Source of the DNA: Drouetiella sp036703255
GTDB lineage: Bacteria > Cyanobacteriota > Cyanobacteriia > Elainellales > Elainellaceae
DNA: 64,000 nucleotides
Direction of reading: 5' to 3'
NCBI GenBank assembly: GCA_036703255.1
Contig: DATNPL010000068.1
Span: 1-64,000, forward strand
This document shows, piece by piece, positions 7,930 to 15,799 of this stretch. The position numbers and the translations under genes are program-made. Under the pieces are notes generated by a model, which worked only from the letters and a program-made list of their open reading frames with translations, searched no databases and was not told the DNA's origin. Position 1 is the first letter of the stretch. Every line of letters begins with the position of its first letter.

Positions 7930-8277
7930 GATGGCAATTTCCTTTCAATTCCTGTCTTGAGTGATTAAGCGATACGGCATTGCTTAAATTTTTATTAAAG
8001 AGGCGCACGCCTCTCTAATAGAAATTCATTCCAGAGACTGGCAAAGAGATAGATTTCTGAATCAATCTACGGAAAAGCTTGCTTTCTGTATAGGCTTGTG
8101 AGATATTCTGTTATTAATCTACGGTATTTCGATCAATCTATCGTAGTTTAATCGATTAAACTTAAAAAAGATTTGAGTTTTTACTTGCCTCCCCTGTTTT
8201 GAGTCTGATCGATTTCGAGCGGGCGGTGAATGAATATCACAGGTCAGCACTGACGGAGTAAGGAGTTTAGATTCGGC
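7930..8277. other. Divergent promoter region, phosphatase and ssu operon
   Basis: No gene seen. It holds a small perfect hairpin (AGAGGCG, CA, CGCCTCT at 7999-8014) in the presumed leader of the phosphatase gene, and the best-matching copy of the sulfur-linked palindrome at 8114-8151. Confidence 0.6.
8114..8151. promoter_or_regulatory. Candidate sulfur-regulon operator, ssu operon
   Basis: Left half TTAATCTACGGTA (8114-8126), 12-base spacer, right half TATCGTAGTTTAA (8139-8151). It is an almost symmetric 38-bp palindrome and the clearest example of the motif. It lies 126 bases before ssuD and 184 bases before the divergent phosphatase gene. Confidence 0.7.
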
Positions 8278-9411
8278 ATGGATATTCTTTGGTTTTTCCC
8301 AACGCATGGAGAAGGACGCTATCTGGGCACAGCGATCGGTGGACGTGCCGTTACGCCTGAATACTTAAAACAGCTCGCTGGGGCGATCGATAGTTTGGGA
8401 TTTGCAGGCGCACTTTTGCCGACGGGAAAATCCTGCGAAGATGCCTGGGTGACTGCCGCTTCGCTGATTCATGTGACGCAGCGAATGAAGTTTTTAGTTG
8501 CCATTCGTCCCGGCATTTCTTCACCGGGTATGGCAGCCAGAATGGCCGCTACGTTCGATCGCCTCTCCAAAGGACGTTTGTTAGTGAATGTCGTCACGGG
8601 CGGCGATCCGGTTGAGCTGGCGGGGGATGGCCTGCACCTGAGCCATGATGCCCGCTATGACCTGACAGAGGAATTTCTCTCGGTTTGGCGCGGCGTGATG
8701 GCGGGGGAACGGGTAGATTACGAGGGTGAATATCTCAAGATCAAGGGTAGCAATCTGCTGTTTCCCCCCGTGCAGTCGCCCTATCCGCCGCTCTATTTTG
8801 GTGGCTCATCTCCTGCGGCCATGAAAGTTGCAGCCAAGCATGTCGATCTCTATTTGACTTGGGGCGAACCCCCGGCTCAGGTGGCTGAAAAGATTGCGCA
8901 GGTGCGTCAGCATGCTGCTGAACAGGGCAGAACCCTGCGATTTGGCATTCGGCTCCATGTGATCGTGCGTGAAACAGAAGCTGAAGCGTGGCAAGCTGCC
9001 GATCGCCTGATTCAACACTTGGATGAAGAGACGATCGCCGCAGCACAAGCGGCTCTGGCGCGGGCTGATTCTGAAGGACAGCGGCGGATGAGGGTTTTGC
9101 ATAGTGGCAGTCGAGAATCGCTGGAGATTAGCCCCAATCTTTGGGCAGGCGTTGGCTTAGTGCGAGGGGGGGCTGGGACAGCTTTGGTCGGCGATCCAGA
9201 TACGGTTGCAGCACGCATGTTGGAGTACGCCGATCTAGGAATCGACACTTTTATTCTGTCTGGCTATCCGCATTTAGAAGAAGCCTATCGCGTTGCAGAA
9301 CTCCTGTTTCCCAAACTGCCGCTTGGTTTTCAGCTTCCTACGCCTAGCCTGCAACTCAGCCCTGTGGGTGAAATTATGGCGAATGAGAAAGTCCCAACCA
9401 GCGCTAGCTAA
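8278..9411 (+). CDS. ssuD: FMNH2-dependent alkanesulfonate monooxygenase
   Basis: Splits alkanesulfonates into aldehyde and sulfite using FMNH2 and oxygen, supplying sulfur when sulfate is short. It is a bacterial luciferase-fold TIM barrel of 377 residues, close to E. coli SsuD. SsuD hallmarks are the start MDILWFFPTHGEGRYLG, GKSCEDAW near 50-57 with the conserved Cys, and VVTGGDPVELAGDG near 106-119. It is the first gene of ssuDCBA. No ssuE flavin reductase is found in the window, so reduced FMN must come from elsewhere. The 126-base distance from the palindrome suggests sulfur control. Confidence 0.96.
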   Translation: MDILWFFPTHGEGRYLGTAIGGRAVTPEYLKQLAGAIDSLGFAGALLPTGKSCEDAWVTAASLIHVTQRMKFLVAIRPGISSPGMAARMAATFDRLSKGRLLVNVVTGGDPVELAGDGLHLSHDARYDLTEEFLSVWRGVMAGERVDYEGEYLKIKGSNLLFPPVQSPYPPLYFGGSSPAAMKVAAKHVDLYLTWGEPPAQVAEKIAQVRQHAAEQGRTLRFGIRLHVIVRETEAEAWQAADRLIQHLDEETIAAAQAALARADSEGQRRMRVLHSGSRESLEISPNLWAGVGLVRGGAGTALVGDPDTVAARMLEYADLGIDTFILSGYPHLEEAYRVAELLFPKLPLGFQLPTPSLQLSPVGEIMANEKVPTSAS

Positions 9412-9486
9412 GGTCAATTGTTTTGGGAATCTAGCGTATTTTCTCGCTGAAGCTTTCAGCCTCCATCCTTCAACCCATCTTTTTCT

Positions 9487-10287
9487 ATGCAGATAGCAGA
9501 ATCAAAAAACTCCGCTTTTTCCTGGCGATCGCTTCCTTGGCAACAGTTTGCGCCCTGGTTAGTGCCCGTCGGCTTAATCGTCATCTGGCAATTGCTAGCA
9601 CAGGTCGGACTGATTACCGTCCGCATTCTTCCGGCTCCTACCGCGATCGTTCAGGCTGCGATTGACTTAACCCTGAGCGGTGAGTTAGCCCGCAACGTTG
9701 GCATTAGCCTTTACCGGGCGCTGATTGGTTTCTTGATTGGGGGTGCGATCGGGTTTGGTTTGGGATTGCTTAACGGCATTTCACCCATCGCAGAACGGTT
9801 TCTCGATAGCTCTGTTCAGATGATCCGCAACATTCCTCACCTGGCGTTAATTCCCTTAGTTATTCTATGGTTCGGTATTGGAGATCAGGCACGAATCTTT
9901 TTGGTGGCGTTGGGGGTATTTTTTCCGATATATATCAATACCTTTCACGGTATTCGATCGCTTGATCCTAACCTTCTAGAGATGGGCAGAGTCTATGGAC
10001 TGCGCCCCCGTGAACAGTTCTGGAAGATCATTTTACCTGGAGCTTTGCCCAGTATGTTGGTTGGCTTGCGCTATGCCTTGGGCACCATGTGGCTGACGCT
10101 GATTGTTGCTGAGACGATCGCCGCCAACTCAGGCATTGGCTACATGGCAATGAATGCCAGAGAATTCATGCAGACGGATGTGGTAGTGCTGAGCATTTTG
10201 CTCTATGCCCTGTTGGGTAAATTGGCAGATTCGATCGTGCGAGTTTTGGAACAGTGGTGGCTGCCTTGGCACCCTAGCCAAAGTTAG
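9487..10287 (+). CDS. ssuC: Sulfonate ABC transporter permease
   Basis: Inner-membrane permease of the SsuC family, 266 residues with about six membrane segments. The ATPase-docking loop reads EMGRVYGLRPREQFWKIILPG near residues 160-180, and SGIGYMAMNAREFMQTD near the end is typical of SsuC. It follows ssuD by 75 bases and precedes ssuB by 80 bases (using the later ssuB start) in the same direction. Together with SsuB and SsuA it should import aliphatic sulfonates for SsuD. Confidence 0.95.
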   Translation: MQIAESKNSAFSWRSLPWQQFAPWLVPVGLIVIWQLLAQVGLITVRILPAPTAIVQAAIDLTLSGELARNVGISLYRALIGFLIGGAIGFGLGLLNGISPIAERFLDSSVQMIRNIPHLALIPLVILWFGIGDQARIFLVALGVFFPIYINTFHGIRSLDPNLLEMGRVYGLRPREQFWKIILPGALPSMLVGLRYALGTMWLTLIVAETIAANSGIGYMAMNAREFMQTDVVVLSILLYALLGKLADSIVRVLEQWWLPWHPSQS

Positions 10288-10367
10288 CTGACTGAGATTT
10301 ATTTATTTCTAGTAACGATGCCGTAAGCGAGCACATGTCGCAAAACCTGATTGGGGAGGTAGAAACT

Positions 10368-11177
10368 ATGACGACAGAAAAGGTAACGCAGCAGGCGACC
10401 CGCAAGGTTCACCAATATGGCGCACATTTGAGAATTCAAAATCTGGGTAAAGCCTTTAGTCAGTTTCAGGTTTTGAAAGAGATTAACTTAGAGATTACTC
10501 CAGGCGAATTCGTTGCAGTTGTGGGTAAGAGTGGCTGCGGCAAAACAACGCTGCTGCGGCTTTTGGGTGGCTTAGAGTCTCCCACCCAAGGGCAAATTGA
10601 GATTGATGGGCAAACGCTGCAAGGCTTAAATCGCAACGCTAGAGTCATGTTTCAAGATGCTCGGCTGCTGCCTTGGCGACGCGTGCTCGATAATGTGTCT
10701 CTCGGCCTAAAAACTCAGGCTGCACAGCAGGCCCAGTGGGCGCTGGGTCAGGTGGGATTGGGCGATCGCGCTCAGCATTGGGTAACGCAGCTTTCGGGGG
10801 GACAACGGCAGCGAGTTGCTTTGGCGCGAGCTTTGGTCAGCCAACCGCAGCTTTTGTTGCTCGATGAACCGCTGGGCGCGTTGGATGCCCTGACGCGGGT
10901 GGGTATGCAAAATTTGATTGAAAATCTTTGGAAAGATCAGCAGTTTACGGCATTGCTCGTGACCCATGATGTGGAAGAGGCTGTGTATTTAGCCGATCGC
11001 GTAATTGTGATTGAGGAAGGACGTATCACGCTCGATCTGCCAATTCATTTGCCTCGGCCTCGGGATGTCGCCAGCGTGCCATTTGTTGAGCTAAAGGTGC
11101 AGATTCTCGATCGCATTCTCAACCGTCCCAGGCGACAGACGGATGCAGCCGATGCTTTGCCGCTTTTAGCAACTTAG
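10368..11177 (+). CDS. ssuB: Sulfonate ABC transporter ATPase
   Basis: ATPase of the sulfonate importer. Walker A GKSGCGKT lies at about 53-60, the signature LSGGQRQR is followed by Walker B LLLLDEPLGALDAL, and the switch His is in LLVTHDVEEAVYLADR. An ATG at 10335 is in frame, but the one at 10368 is preceded by GGGGAGGT at 7 bases, a strong ribosome site, so the later start is chosen (269 residues). The tail NRPRRQTDAADALPLLAT is a short species-specific extension. Confidence 0.94.
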   Translation: MTTEKVTQQATRKVHQYGAHLRIQNLGKAFSQFQVLKEINLEITPGEFVAVVGKSGCGKTTLLRLLGGLESPTQGQIEIDGQTLQGLNRNARVMFQDARLLPWRRVLDNVSLGLKTQAAQQAQWALGQVGLGDRAQHWVTQLSGGQRQRVALARALVSQPQLLLLDEPLGALDALTRVGMQNLIENLWKDQQFTALLVTHDVEEAVYLADRVIVIEEGRITLDLPIHLPRPRDVASVPFVELKVQILDRILNRPRRQTDAADALPLLAT

Positions 11178-11249
11178 CTTTTAGCAATTTAAATAAGGCA
11201 ACCTGAGTAAAGTAGCTCTCAACGTTTATCCTCCTTCGTGGATTTTCCT

Positions 11250-12257
11250 ATGCAGTTAAAACGCAGAACTTTTCTATCAGGATTGATCGGCTTCAGCCTG
11301 CCGCTGATGGCTGCAAGCTGCACAAGTTCCTCGAATTCTTCCTCACAGCCTTCTCTGGCGGCATCCAGCCCCGTGGCAGGTGGAACAGTGCGGATCGGTT
11401 ACCAGAAGGCGACAGATCTAGATTTACTTCGCACCCGAGGCGAGCTAGACAAAAAGCTGAAAGAAGTGGGAGCAGCCGTAGAATGGGCGCTCTTTCCTTC
11501 AGGCCCTCCCATGCTAGAGGCCATGAATGCAGGCAAGATTGATTTTGGTGGCGTAGGGGAATCGCCGCCGATTTTCTCGCAAGCTGCGGGCGGGCAGTTT
11601 TACTATGTCAGCAATATTCCCTTAGCTGGCGAAACTCAGGATATTGTGGTTCCTGCCGATTCGCTCATTCAAACGGCGGCTGATTTGAAGGGAAAGAAGG
11701 TGGCGCTGCAAAAAGGCTCTAGTGCCCATTACTTATTGCTAAAGACTTTAGAGGAAGCCAATATTCCTGCCGATCAGGTCGAGGTTGTTTCCCTTTCGCC
11801 AGCCGATGCCCGTGCCGCTTTTGAGCAGGGCAATGTGGATGCTTGGTCGATTTGGGACCCATTTTTGGGTGTGGCTGAAAAGAATGGCAACATTCGCAAC
11901 TTAAAATTGGGTCGGGAACGCCGCACTTATTTTCTCGCGGCTCAGCAGTTTGCTAAATCGCAGTCTGCTCTGCTCACGGCAGTATTGGAATCCACTAAAG
12001 AAAATGGAGCATGGGCCACGCAGCATACGCAGGAAATTGCTCAACAGTTTGCTAAAGATGTGAAGGTCGATCAAGCCGTTCTGGAAGTGGTTTACAAGCG
12101 CCGTAGTTGGGAGGTGCTGCCCGTTGATGAAAAAATTCAGACGATCCAGCAAGAAGTTGCTGATATTTTCTATAAAACCAAGGTGATTCCTAAATCGATT
12201 CAGGTGAAAGAAGCCTTCTTGCCTCCTGAAGAATACGCCAAGCTGTTTCCAGGTTAG
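11250..12257 (+). CDS. ssuA: Aliphatic sulfonate-binding lipoprotein
   Basis: Periplasmic binding protein for alkanesulfonates, last gene of ssuDCBA. The chosen ATG gives MQLKRRTFLSGLIGFSLPLMAASC, a signal with lipobox MAASC; an in-frame GTG 12 bases earlier is possible but less likely. Family landmarks are VRIGYQKATDLDLL, FPSGPPMLEAMNAGKIDFG and AFEQGNVDAWSIWDPF. It is a paralogue of the binding protein at 41348-42397, with which it shares the GPPMLEAMNAG and ADARAAFE segments. A hairpin at 12417-12442 follows. Confidence 0.94.
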   Translation: MQLKRRTFLSGLIGFSLPLMAASCTSSSNSSSQPSLAASSPVAGGTVRIGYQKATDLDLLRTRGELDKKLKEVGAAVEWALFPSGPPMLEAMNAGKIDFGGVGESPPIFSQAAGGQFYYVSNIPLAGETQDIVVPADSLIQTAADLKGKKVALQKGSSAHYLLLKTLEEANIPADQVEVVSLSPADARAAFEQGNVDAWSIWDPFLGVAEKNGNIRNLKLGRERRTYFLAAQQFAKSQSALLTAVLESTKENGAWATQHTQEIAQQFAKDVKVDQAVLEVVYKRRSWEVLPVDEKIQTIQQEVADIFYKTKVIPKSIQVKEAFLPPEEYAKLFPG

Positions 12258-12416
12258 GAACTCAACTATTTTTTGAGTCATTCCCATGCAAATTAAGAGC
12301 GTTTCCGAAGTTGCTCACTCTCCTTTGCTAGTTCTGACACTTGGCTGTATTGCCAGCTTTGTGATGCTAATGATTTTTCTTCTCTATCCTGCACAAAAGC
12401 TATTCATGTTCTCCTG

Positions 12417-12442
12417 TAGCAGAGGACTCCCGACTTCTGCTA
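12417..12442 (+). terminator. Terminator after ssuA
   Basis: GTAGCAGA (12417-12424) pairs with TCTGCTAC (12435-12442), followed by the pyrimidine-rich TTCTCTTTTCTC. It lies 160 bases past the ssuA stop and would separate the operon from the NIL-domain gene, or attenuate read-through. Confidence 0.6.
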
Positions 12443-12540
12443 CTTCTCTTTTCTCATTCTGTGCTGAGAGACATTTCTAATCGCTGCCGATTATACAGGT
12501 GATTCAGTGTTTCTCAGCTCACTCGAATAGACGCATCGTT

Positions 12541-12888
12541 ATGTCAATGCTTAACTATCGCCAATCTCTCATCCATCACCCGTTATTACCTCAAGTGAAG
12601 CCACGATCGGCTACAGCCAAGCCTGAGAGCAGTACCCGATTTCGGATTCAAATCTATGTGCCCCAAGCCTATCGACCAGAGGCGATCGCTTCTCATCTGC
12701 TCTTGGCGCATCAGCTTGGGGTAAAAGTCACAGGGGTAAAGTGGGATAACAGAGTGCTGCAAAGACAGATTGATCTAGAGCTGGTTGGAACGATCGCCCA
12801 AATTCACAGCGGACTAGACTACTTGAGGTCTTGCCATTTTACCCTTAAGGGCAAGCCTAACCCCGATGGTGACGGCTGGCACTGCTAG
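12541..12888 (+). CDS. NIL-domain protein
   Basis: A 115-residue protein with a NIL-type ferredoxin-like fold at about 31-110: a first strand FRIQIYVP, a helix PEAIASHLLLAHQLGV, the strand VTGVKWDN and an RQIDLELVGTIAQIHSGLDYL stretch. NIL domains occur as the regulatory C-terminus of the methionine importer MetN and in small proteins tied to homocysteine and sulfur metabolism. No ferredoxin cysteines are present. It follows the ssu operon on the same strand. The ATG at 12541 is preferred to one 42 bases upstream because the added residues have no family similarity. A small-molecule-sensing role is inference. Confidence 0.75.
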   Translation: MSMLNYRQSLIHHPLLPQVKPRSATAKPESSTRFRIQIYVPQAYRPEAIASHLLLAHQLGVKVTGVKWDNRVLQRQIDLELVGTIAQIHSGLDYLRSCHFTLKGKPNPDGDGWHC

Positions 12889-12899
12889 TGTTCTGGGCA

Positions 12900-12935
12900 A
12901 TAATGTTTGAAACGGCTGCGCTCCTGCAAACATTA
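12900..12935 (+). terminator. Terminator after NIL-domain gene
   Basis: ATAATGTTTG (12900-12909) and CAAACATTAT (12926-12935) form a perfect 10-bp stem just after the stop codon. The following bases (CAATTAAAT) are AT-rich without a clean T-run. Confidence 0.65.
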
Positions 12936-13029
12936 TCAATTAAATGCTCTGTACGCCTCTCGTCAAAAAGCATCGCCTGATTCAGCGACACCTCTAGCAA
13001 CTGATCAATTACCTGAGTACTGATTTAGC

Positions 13030-13614
13030 ATGGGACAAATTCTTGAAGAGGTTTTGAATGCCAATCGGGGCTACGCAGAAACCTTTGGCGCAAAAGCCAA
13101 TCTCACGATTCCGCCTGCCCGTCGCTTCACTATTTTGACCTGTATGGATGCACGCCTTGATCCGGCGAAATTCGCAGGTTTGGCGGAAGGTGATGCTCAT
13201 ATTATTCGGAATGCAGGCGGACGAGCCAGCGATGATGCTATTCGATCGCTCGTGATCTCCTATAAGCTTTTGGGGACGCGCGAGTGGTTTGTGGTTCATC
13301 ACACTAATTGCGGCATGGAGACTTTTACCGATCAGGTGATGCGAGGCTTGCTTGCCAGCAGTTTAGATACTGCTCAGCTTGGCGAGTCTGGCTGGCAGGA
13401 TATTGGCAACAGCGCCGGATCAGGGGAAGCTGAATTTATCGATTGGCTGACAATTGCCGATCTGGCGAAGAGCGTTGTCGATGATGTCAGGCGCATTCGT
13501 TTTCACCCGTTGGTTCCTCTGACGATTCCCATCTATGGATTTATCTATGATGTCAAAACAGGAAAGCTGATTGAGGTTCCAGAAGCGACAGCAGTCGGCG
13601 CGGTGCACGACTGA
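13030..13614 (+). CDS. Beta-class carbonic anhydrase fold protein
   Basis: A 194-residue zinc enzyme of the beta-carbonic anhydrase family. Zinc ligands Cys38, His91 and Cys94 and the catalytic dyad Asp40/Arg42 (CMDAR, HHTNC) are present. Neither the sequence nor the context suggests the carboxysomal enzyme. Small members of this class include the carbonyl sulfide hydrolase of Thiobacillus and related CS2 hydrolases. Since it lies directly after an organosulfur operon, hydrolysis of COS or CS2 is a reasonable alternative to CO2 hydration. Sequence alone cannot decide between these. Confidence 0.88.
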   Translation: MGQILEEVLNANRGYAETFGAKANLTIPPARRFTILTCMDARLDPAKFAGLAEGDAHIIRNAGGRASDDAIRSLVISYKLLGTREWFVVHHTNCGMETFTDQVMRGLLASSLDTAQLGESGWQDIGNSAGSGEAEFIDWLTIADLAKSVVDDVRRIRFHPLVPLTIPIYGFIYDVKTGKLIEVPEATAVGAVHD

Positions 13615-13790
13615 AAGAGAAATTTATCTAGATTTTGAGCGCTGTTCCGAGGACATCTCAGCCGCTGATCTCAGCCGAAGGCTACAAAAGTTAAAGCAGG
13701 TTGGCTCACGAACTGCATCTAATACTGCAAAACTTTGTTCAGGCAGCATGATAATGTATGCCGCAACACTTATTGCTTGTGGTGTGAGTT

Positions 13791-14678
13791 ATGAGTAATC
13801 GTCGGGATGTTCTGATGGGTGCCCTCGGTGCCTCTGCTGCAACTTTGGCTGGAACGCTGTTTAGCCAAAAAGCTTCTGCCCAGTCTAGTCCTCAGCCCTC
13901 GCCTGAGCCAGCTTCAGCCGCTCCTAAAAAGCTGCGAATTTTGCTGCTCAACCCTAACAGTTCGCCAGACTTTACGGCTTTAATTTCCCGTGAGGCCAAG
14001 AAAGTTGCCAGCCCTGGCACTGAATTTGTAGAGGTGACTTCGCCCTTTGGCCCCAAATATATTGGCACCAGAGCCACAATGGCGATCGCTAGCCATGCTG
14101 CCGTTGATGCTCTTGCACAAATACTGGCGACTGATCCCAACATTGATGCAGGGATTCTGGCAGGTTTTGGCGCACAGGGAATTCCGGCTATGCGAGAATT
14201 TGCCTCTTTCCCCATTATTAGCTTAATGGATGCATCGATCGGGGCCGCTATCCAGGTGAGTAGCCGTTTCTCTATCCTAACTGGGGGAGAGCGTTGGGTG
14301 CCGATGCTGCAAGAGCAGGTCGATGCTATGGGCTTATCGAGCCGCGTGGCCTCAGTGCGATCGATTCCCCTGACTGGAGCGCAGATTGCTCAAGATCAAG
14401 ACCGTGCCCTAACGCTGCTGACGGATCTGGCTAATGCTTGTGTCAGTGAAGATGGAGCCGAGTGCGTTGTGTTTGGGGGCGCAGCCGTAGCCGGAATTCC
14501 CAGCCGGATTCAAAATCGGGTGAGCGTGCCGTTGATCGATAACGTTGCGGTTGCGGTGGCAACGGCTGAGATGCTAGCGCGGGTGATGGCTAAGCCAAAT
14601 ATCAGCGCCAGCCGCCCGCCAGCCATTGAAAGTACTGGACTCTCGGAGCCGCTGACTGCAATCTTGAAGCAGTCTTAA
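13791..14678 (+). CDS. Tat-exported Asp/Glu/hydantoin racemase-fold protein lacking catalytic Cys
   Basis: A 295-residue protein with a twin-arginine signal (SNRRDVLMGALGASAATLAG) and a Pro/Ser-rich linker, followed by a hydantoin/Asp-Glu racemase-type domain from about residue 47 (LRILLLNPNSSPDFT). In the family, two cysteines act as acid and base, in ACFGDPG and LGCAG contexts. Here the corresponding segments read AGFGAQG (Gly125) and FGGAA (Gly230), so neither catalytic Cys is present. Export through Tat is also unusual for this family. It may be a binding protein or an enzyme with a new mechanism. It follows the carbonic-anhydrase-like gene by 176 bases. Confidence 0.82.
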   Translation: MSNRRDVLMGALGASAATLAGTLFSQKASAQSSPQPSPEPASAAPKKLRILLLNPNSSPDFTALISREAKKVASPGTEFVEVTSPFGPKYIGTRATMAIASHAAVDALAQILATDPNIDAGILAGFGAQGIPAMREFASFPIISLMDASIGAAIQVSSRFSILTGGERWVPMLQEQVDAMGLSSRVASVRSIPLTGAQIAQDQDRALTLLTDLANACVSEDGAECVVFGGAAVAGIPSRIQNRVSVPLIDNVAVAVATAEMLARVMAKPNISASRPPAIESTGLSEPLTAILKQS

Positions 14679-15013
14679 GGGCGGCTGCGGTATGGCTGAG
14701 GGGCGTGAGCAGTAAGAATCAAAACTCGGAGAAAAAGTCTCAGCTCGTTAGAGCTGAGACTTTTTTTGCTGACAGTCCGCTTGAGAACCCTTAGAGCGGT
14801 TTGAGAGCGTTTTGAGAACGGTTTAGGAACGGTGCGATCGCTACCTTAAATTCAGGTGCCCGAAAAATCTGCATTCATTATTCATAGGAAGGGATTTCAC
14901 CATGCCATGAAAAGATCGGTTTACTAACTCACTCTGCCCTACGCCTTGCCGCTTCATCACTGGAATTAGATCTGGCTGATGGAATTATTTCGTTACTTGT
15001 TGGGAGACTTTTT
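14679..15013. other. Intergenic region with strong terminator
   Basis: No gene seen. The left part has the intrinsic terminator at 14732-14767. A triplicated GAGAACCC/GAGAGCG/GAGAACGG-like purine run lies at 14783-14830. The rest is the leader of the 15014 gene. Confidence 0.5.
14732..14767 (+). terminator. Intrinsic terminator
   Basis: AAAAAGTCTCAGCTC (14732-14746), loop GTTA, then GAGCTGAGAC and seven T. This is a textbook rho-independent terminator downstream of the racemase-fold gene. Confidence 0.93.
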
Positions 15014-15748
15014 ATGAACGATTCTGTAACTCCTTCGACTCACTTGACCCCTCAGTTAGGTTGTCTGTTAGGAGAATTTAACTGGCACAAATCTAAAGCT
15101 AAACGGCTGTTTGTGATCTGGAGTTTGATGATTTTCCCCTCCTTGATAAGCTGTTTATTCTTGGTGGGTATTCCCGCAACTTTTTTCTCGATCTACTTTG
15201 CGCGTCGATCGTGGCAGCGATGGCGATCGCCCAAAAACGTTGTGCTGCTTTACCAGCATGGCTTTGTGGATCAGCGAAAACCGCAGCCTGTGATGGTATC
15301 CTATGCCGACGTTCATACCCTGCTCATTACCGTCATTCGCTTAGCCGGGACAACCAGCCATATTTACACGGTTCAGACAAAGGACAATCGTAAGATTCAG
15401 TTTGATGAACATTTAGCGCAAATTAAAGATCTGGGGCATATCTTGCAGGAGCAGGTGGCACAGCATCAACTGCCTGAGGCGATCGCCACCTACAGTCAGG
15501 GATTACCCGTTTCCTTTAAGCATCTGACTGTGACCTCTGATGGAATTATCATGGGTAAGCGACATCTGGCTTGGCAAGAGTTTGATTTGGCCACAGTGAT
15601 TCAAACTCGAACGCGCAAGCATGTTCATATCTTTGTTGAGATTAGGCAAAAAGATCAACAAAAGCCTTGGGCATTACTCGATCAAAAAACGTTTCCCAAT
15701 ATGTCACTCTTTTTTGCTCTACTCGATCATATCTCTGCGACGAAGTAG
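15014..15748 (+). CDS. Membrane-anchored PH-like protein of unknown function
   Basis: A 244-residue protein I cannot assign firmly. A hydrophobic pair of segments at about 33-60 (FVIWSLMIFPSLISCLFLVGI, shortened here by family of residues) is followed by strand-rich cytoplasmic-type sequence with two similar halves (VVLLYQHGFVDQ and LTVTSDGIIMGKRHLAW), reminiscent of DUF6585-like or bacterial PH-like proteins. The start has GGGAG 7 bases upstream. It has the same direction as the TPR gene 51 bases downstream, so the two may be co-transcribed. Confidence 0.7.
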   Translation: MNDSVTPSTHLTPQLGCLLGEFNWHKSKAKRLFVIWSLMIFPSLISCLFLVGIPATFFSIYFARRSWQRWRSPKNVVLLYQHGFVDQRKPQPVMVSYADVHTLLITVIRLAGTTSHIYTVQTKDNRKIQFDEHLAQIKDLGHILQEQVAQHQLPEAIATYSQGLPVSFKHLTVTSDGIIMGKRHLAWQEFDLATVIQTRTRKHVHIFVEIRQKDQQKPWALLDQKTFPNMSLFFALLDHISATK

Positions 15749-15799
15749 TCTTATCCAAACGTTATCACAGTATCCCTTCATATCCTGGAGACAAATCTC

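Noticed and set aside
12286..12480. A 64-codon frame after ssuA with one hydrophobic stretch
   Set aside because: It is crossed by the terminator hairpin at 12417-12442, has no ribosome site and shows no recognisable domain.
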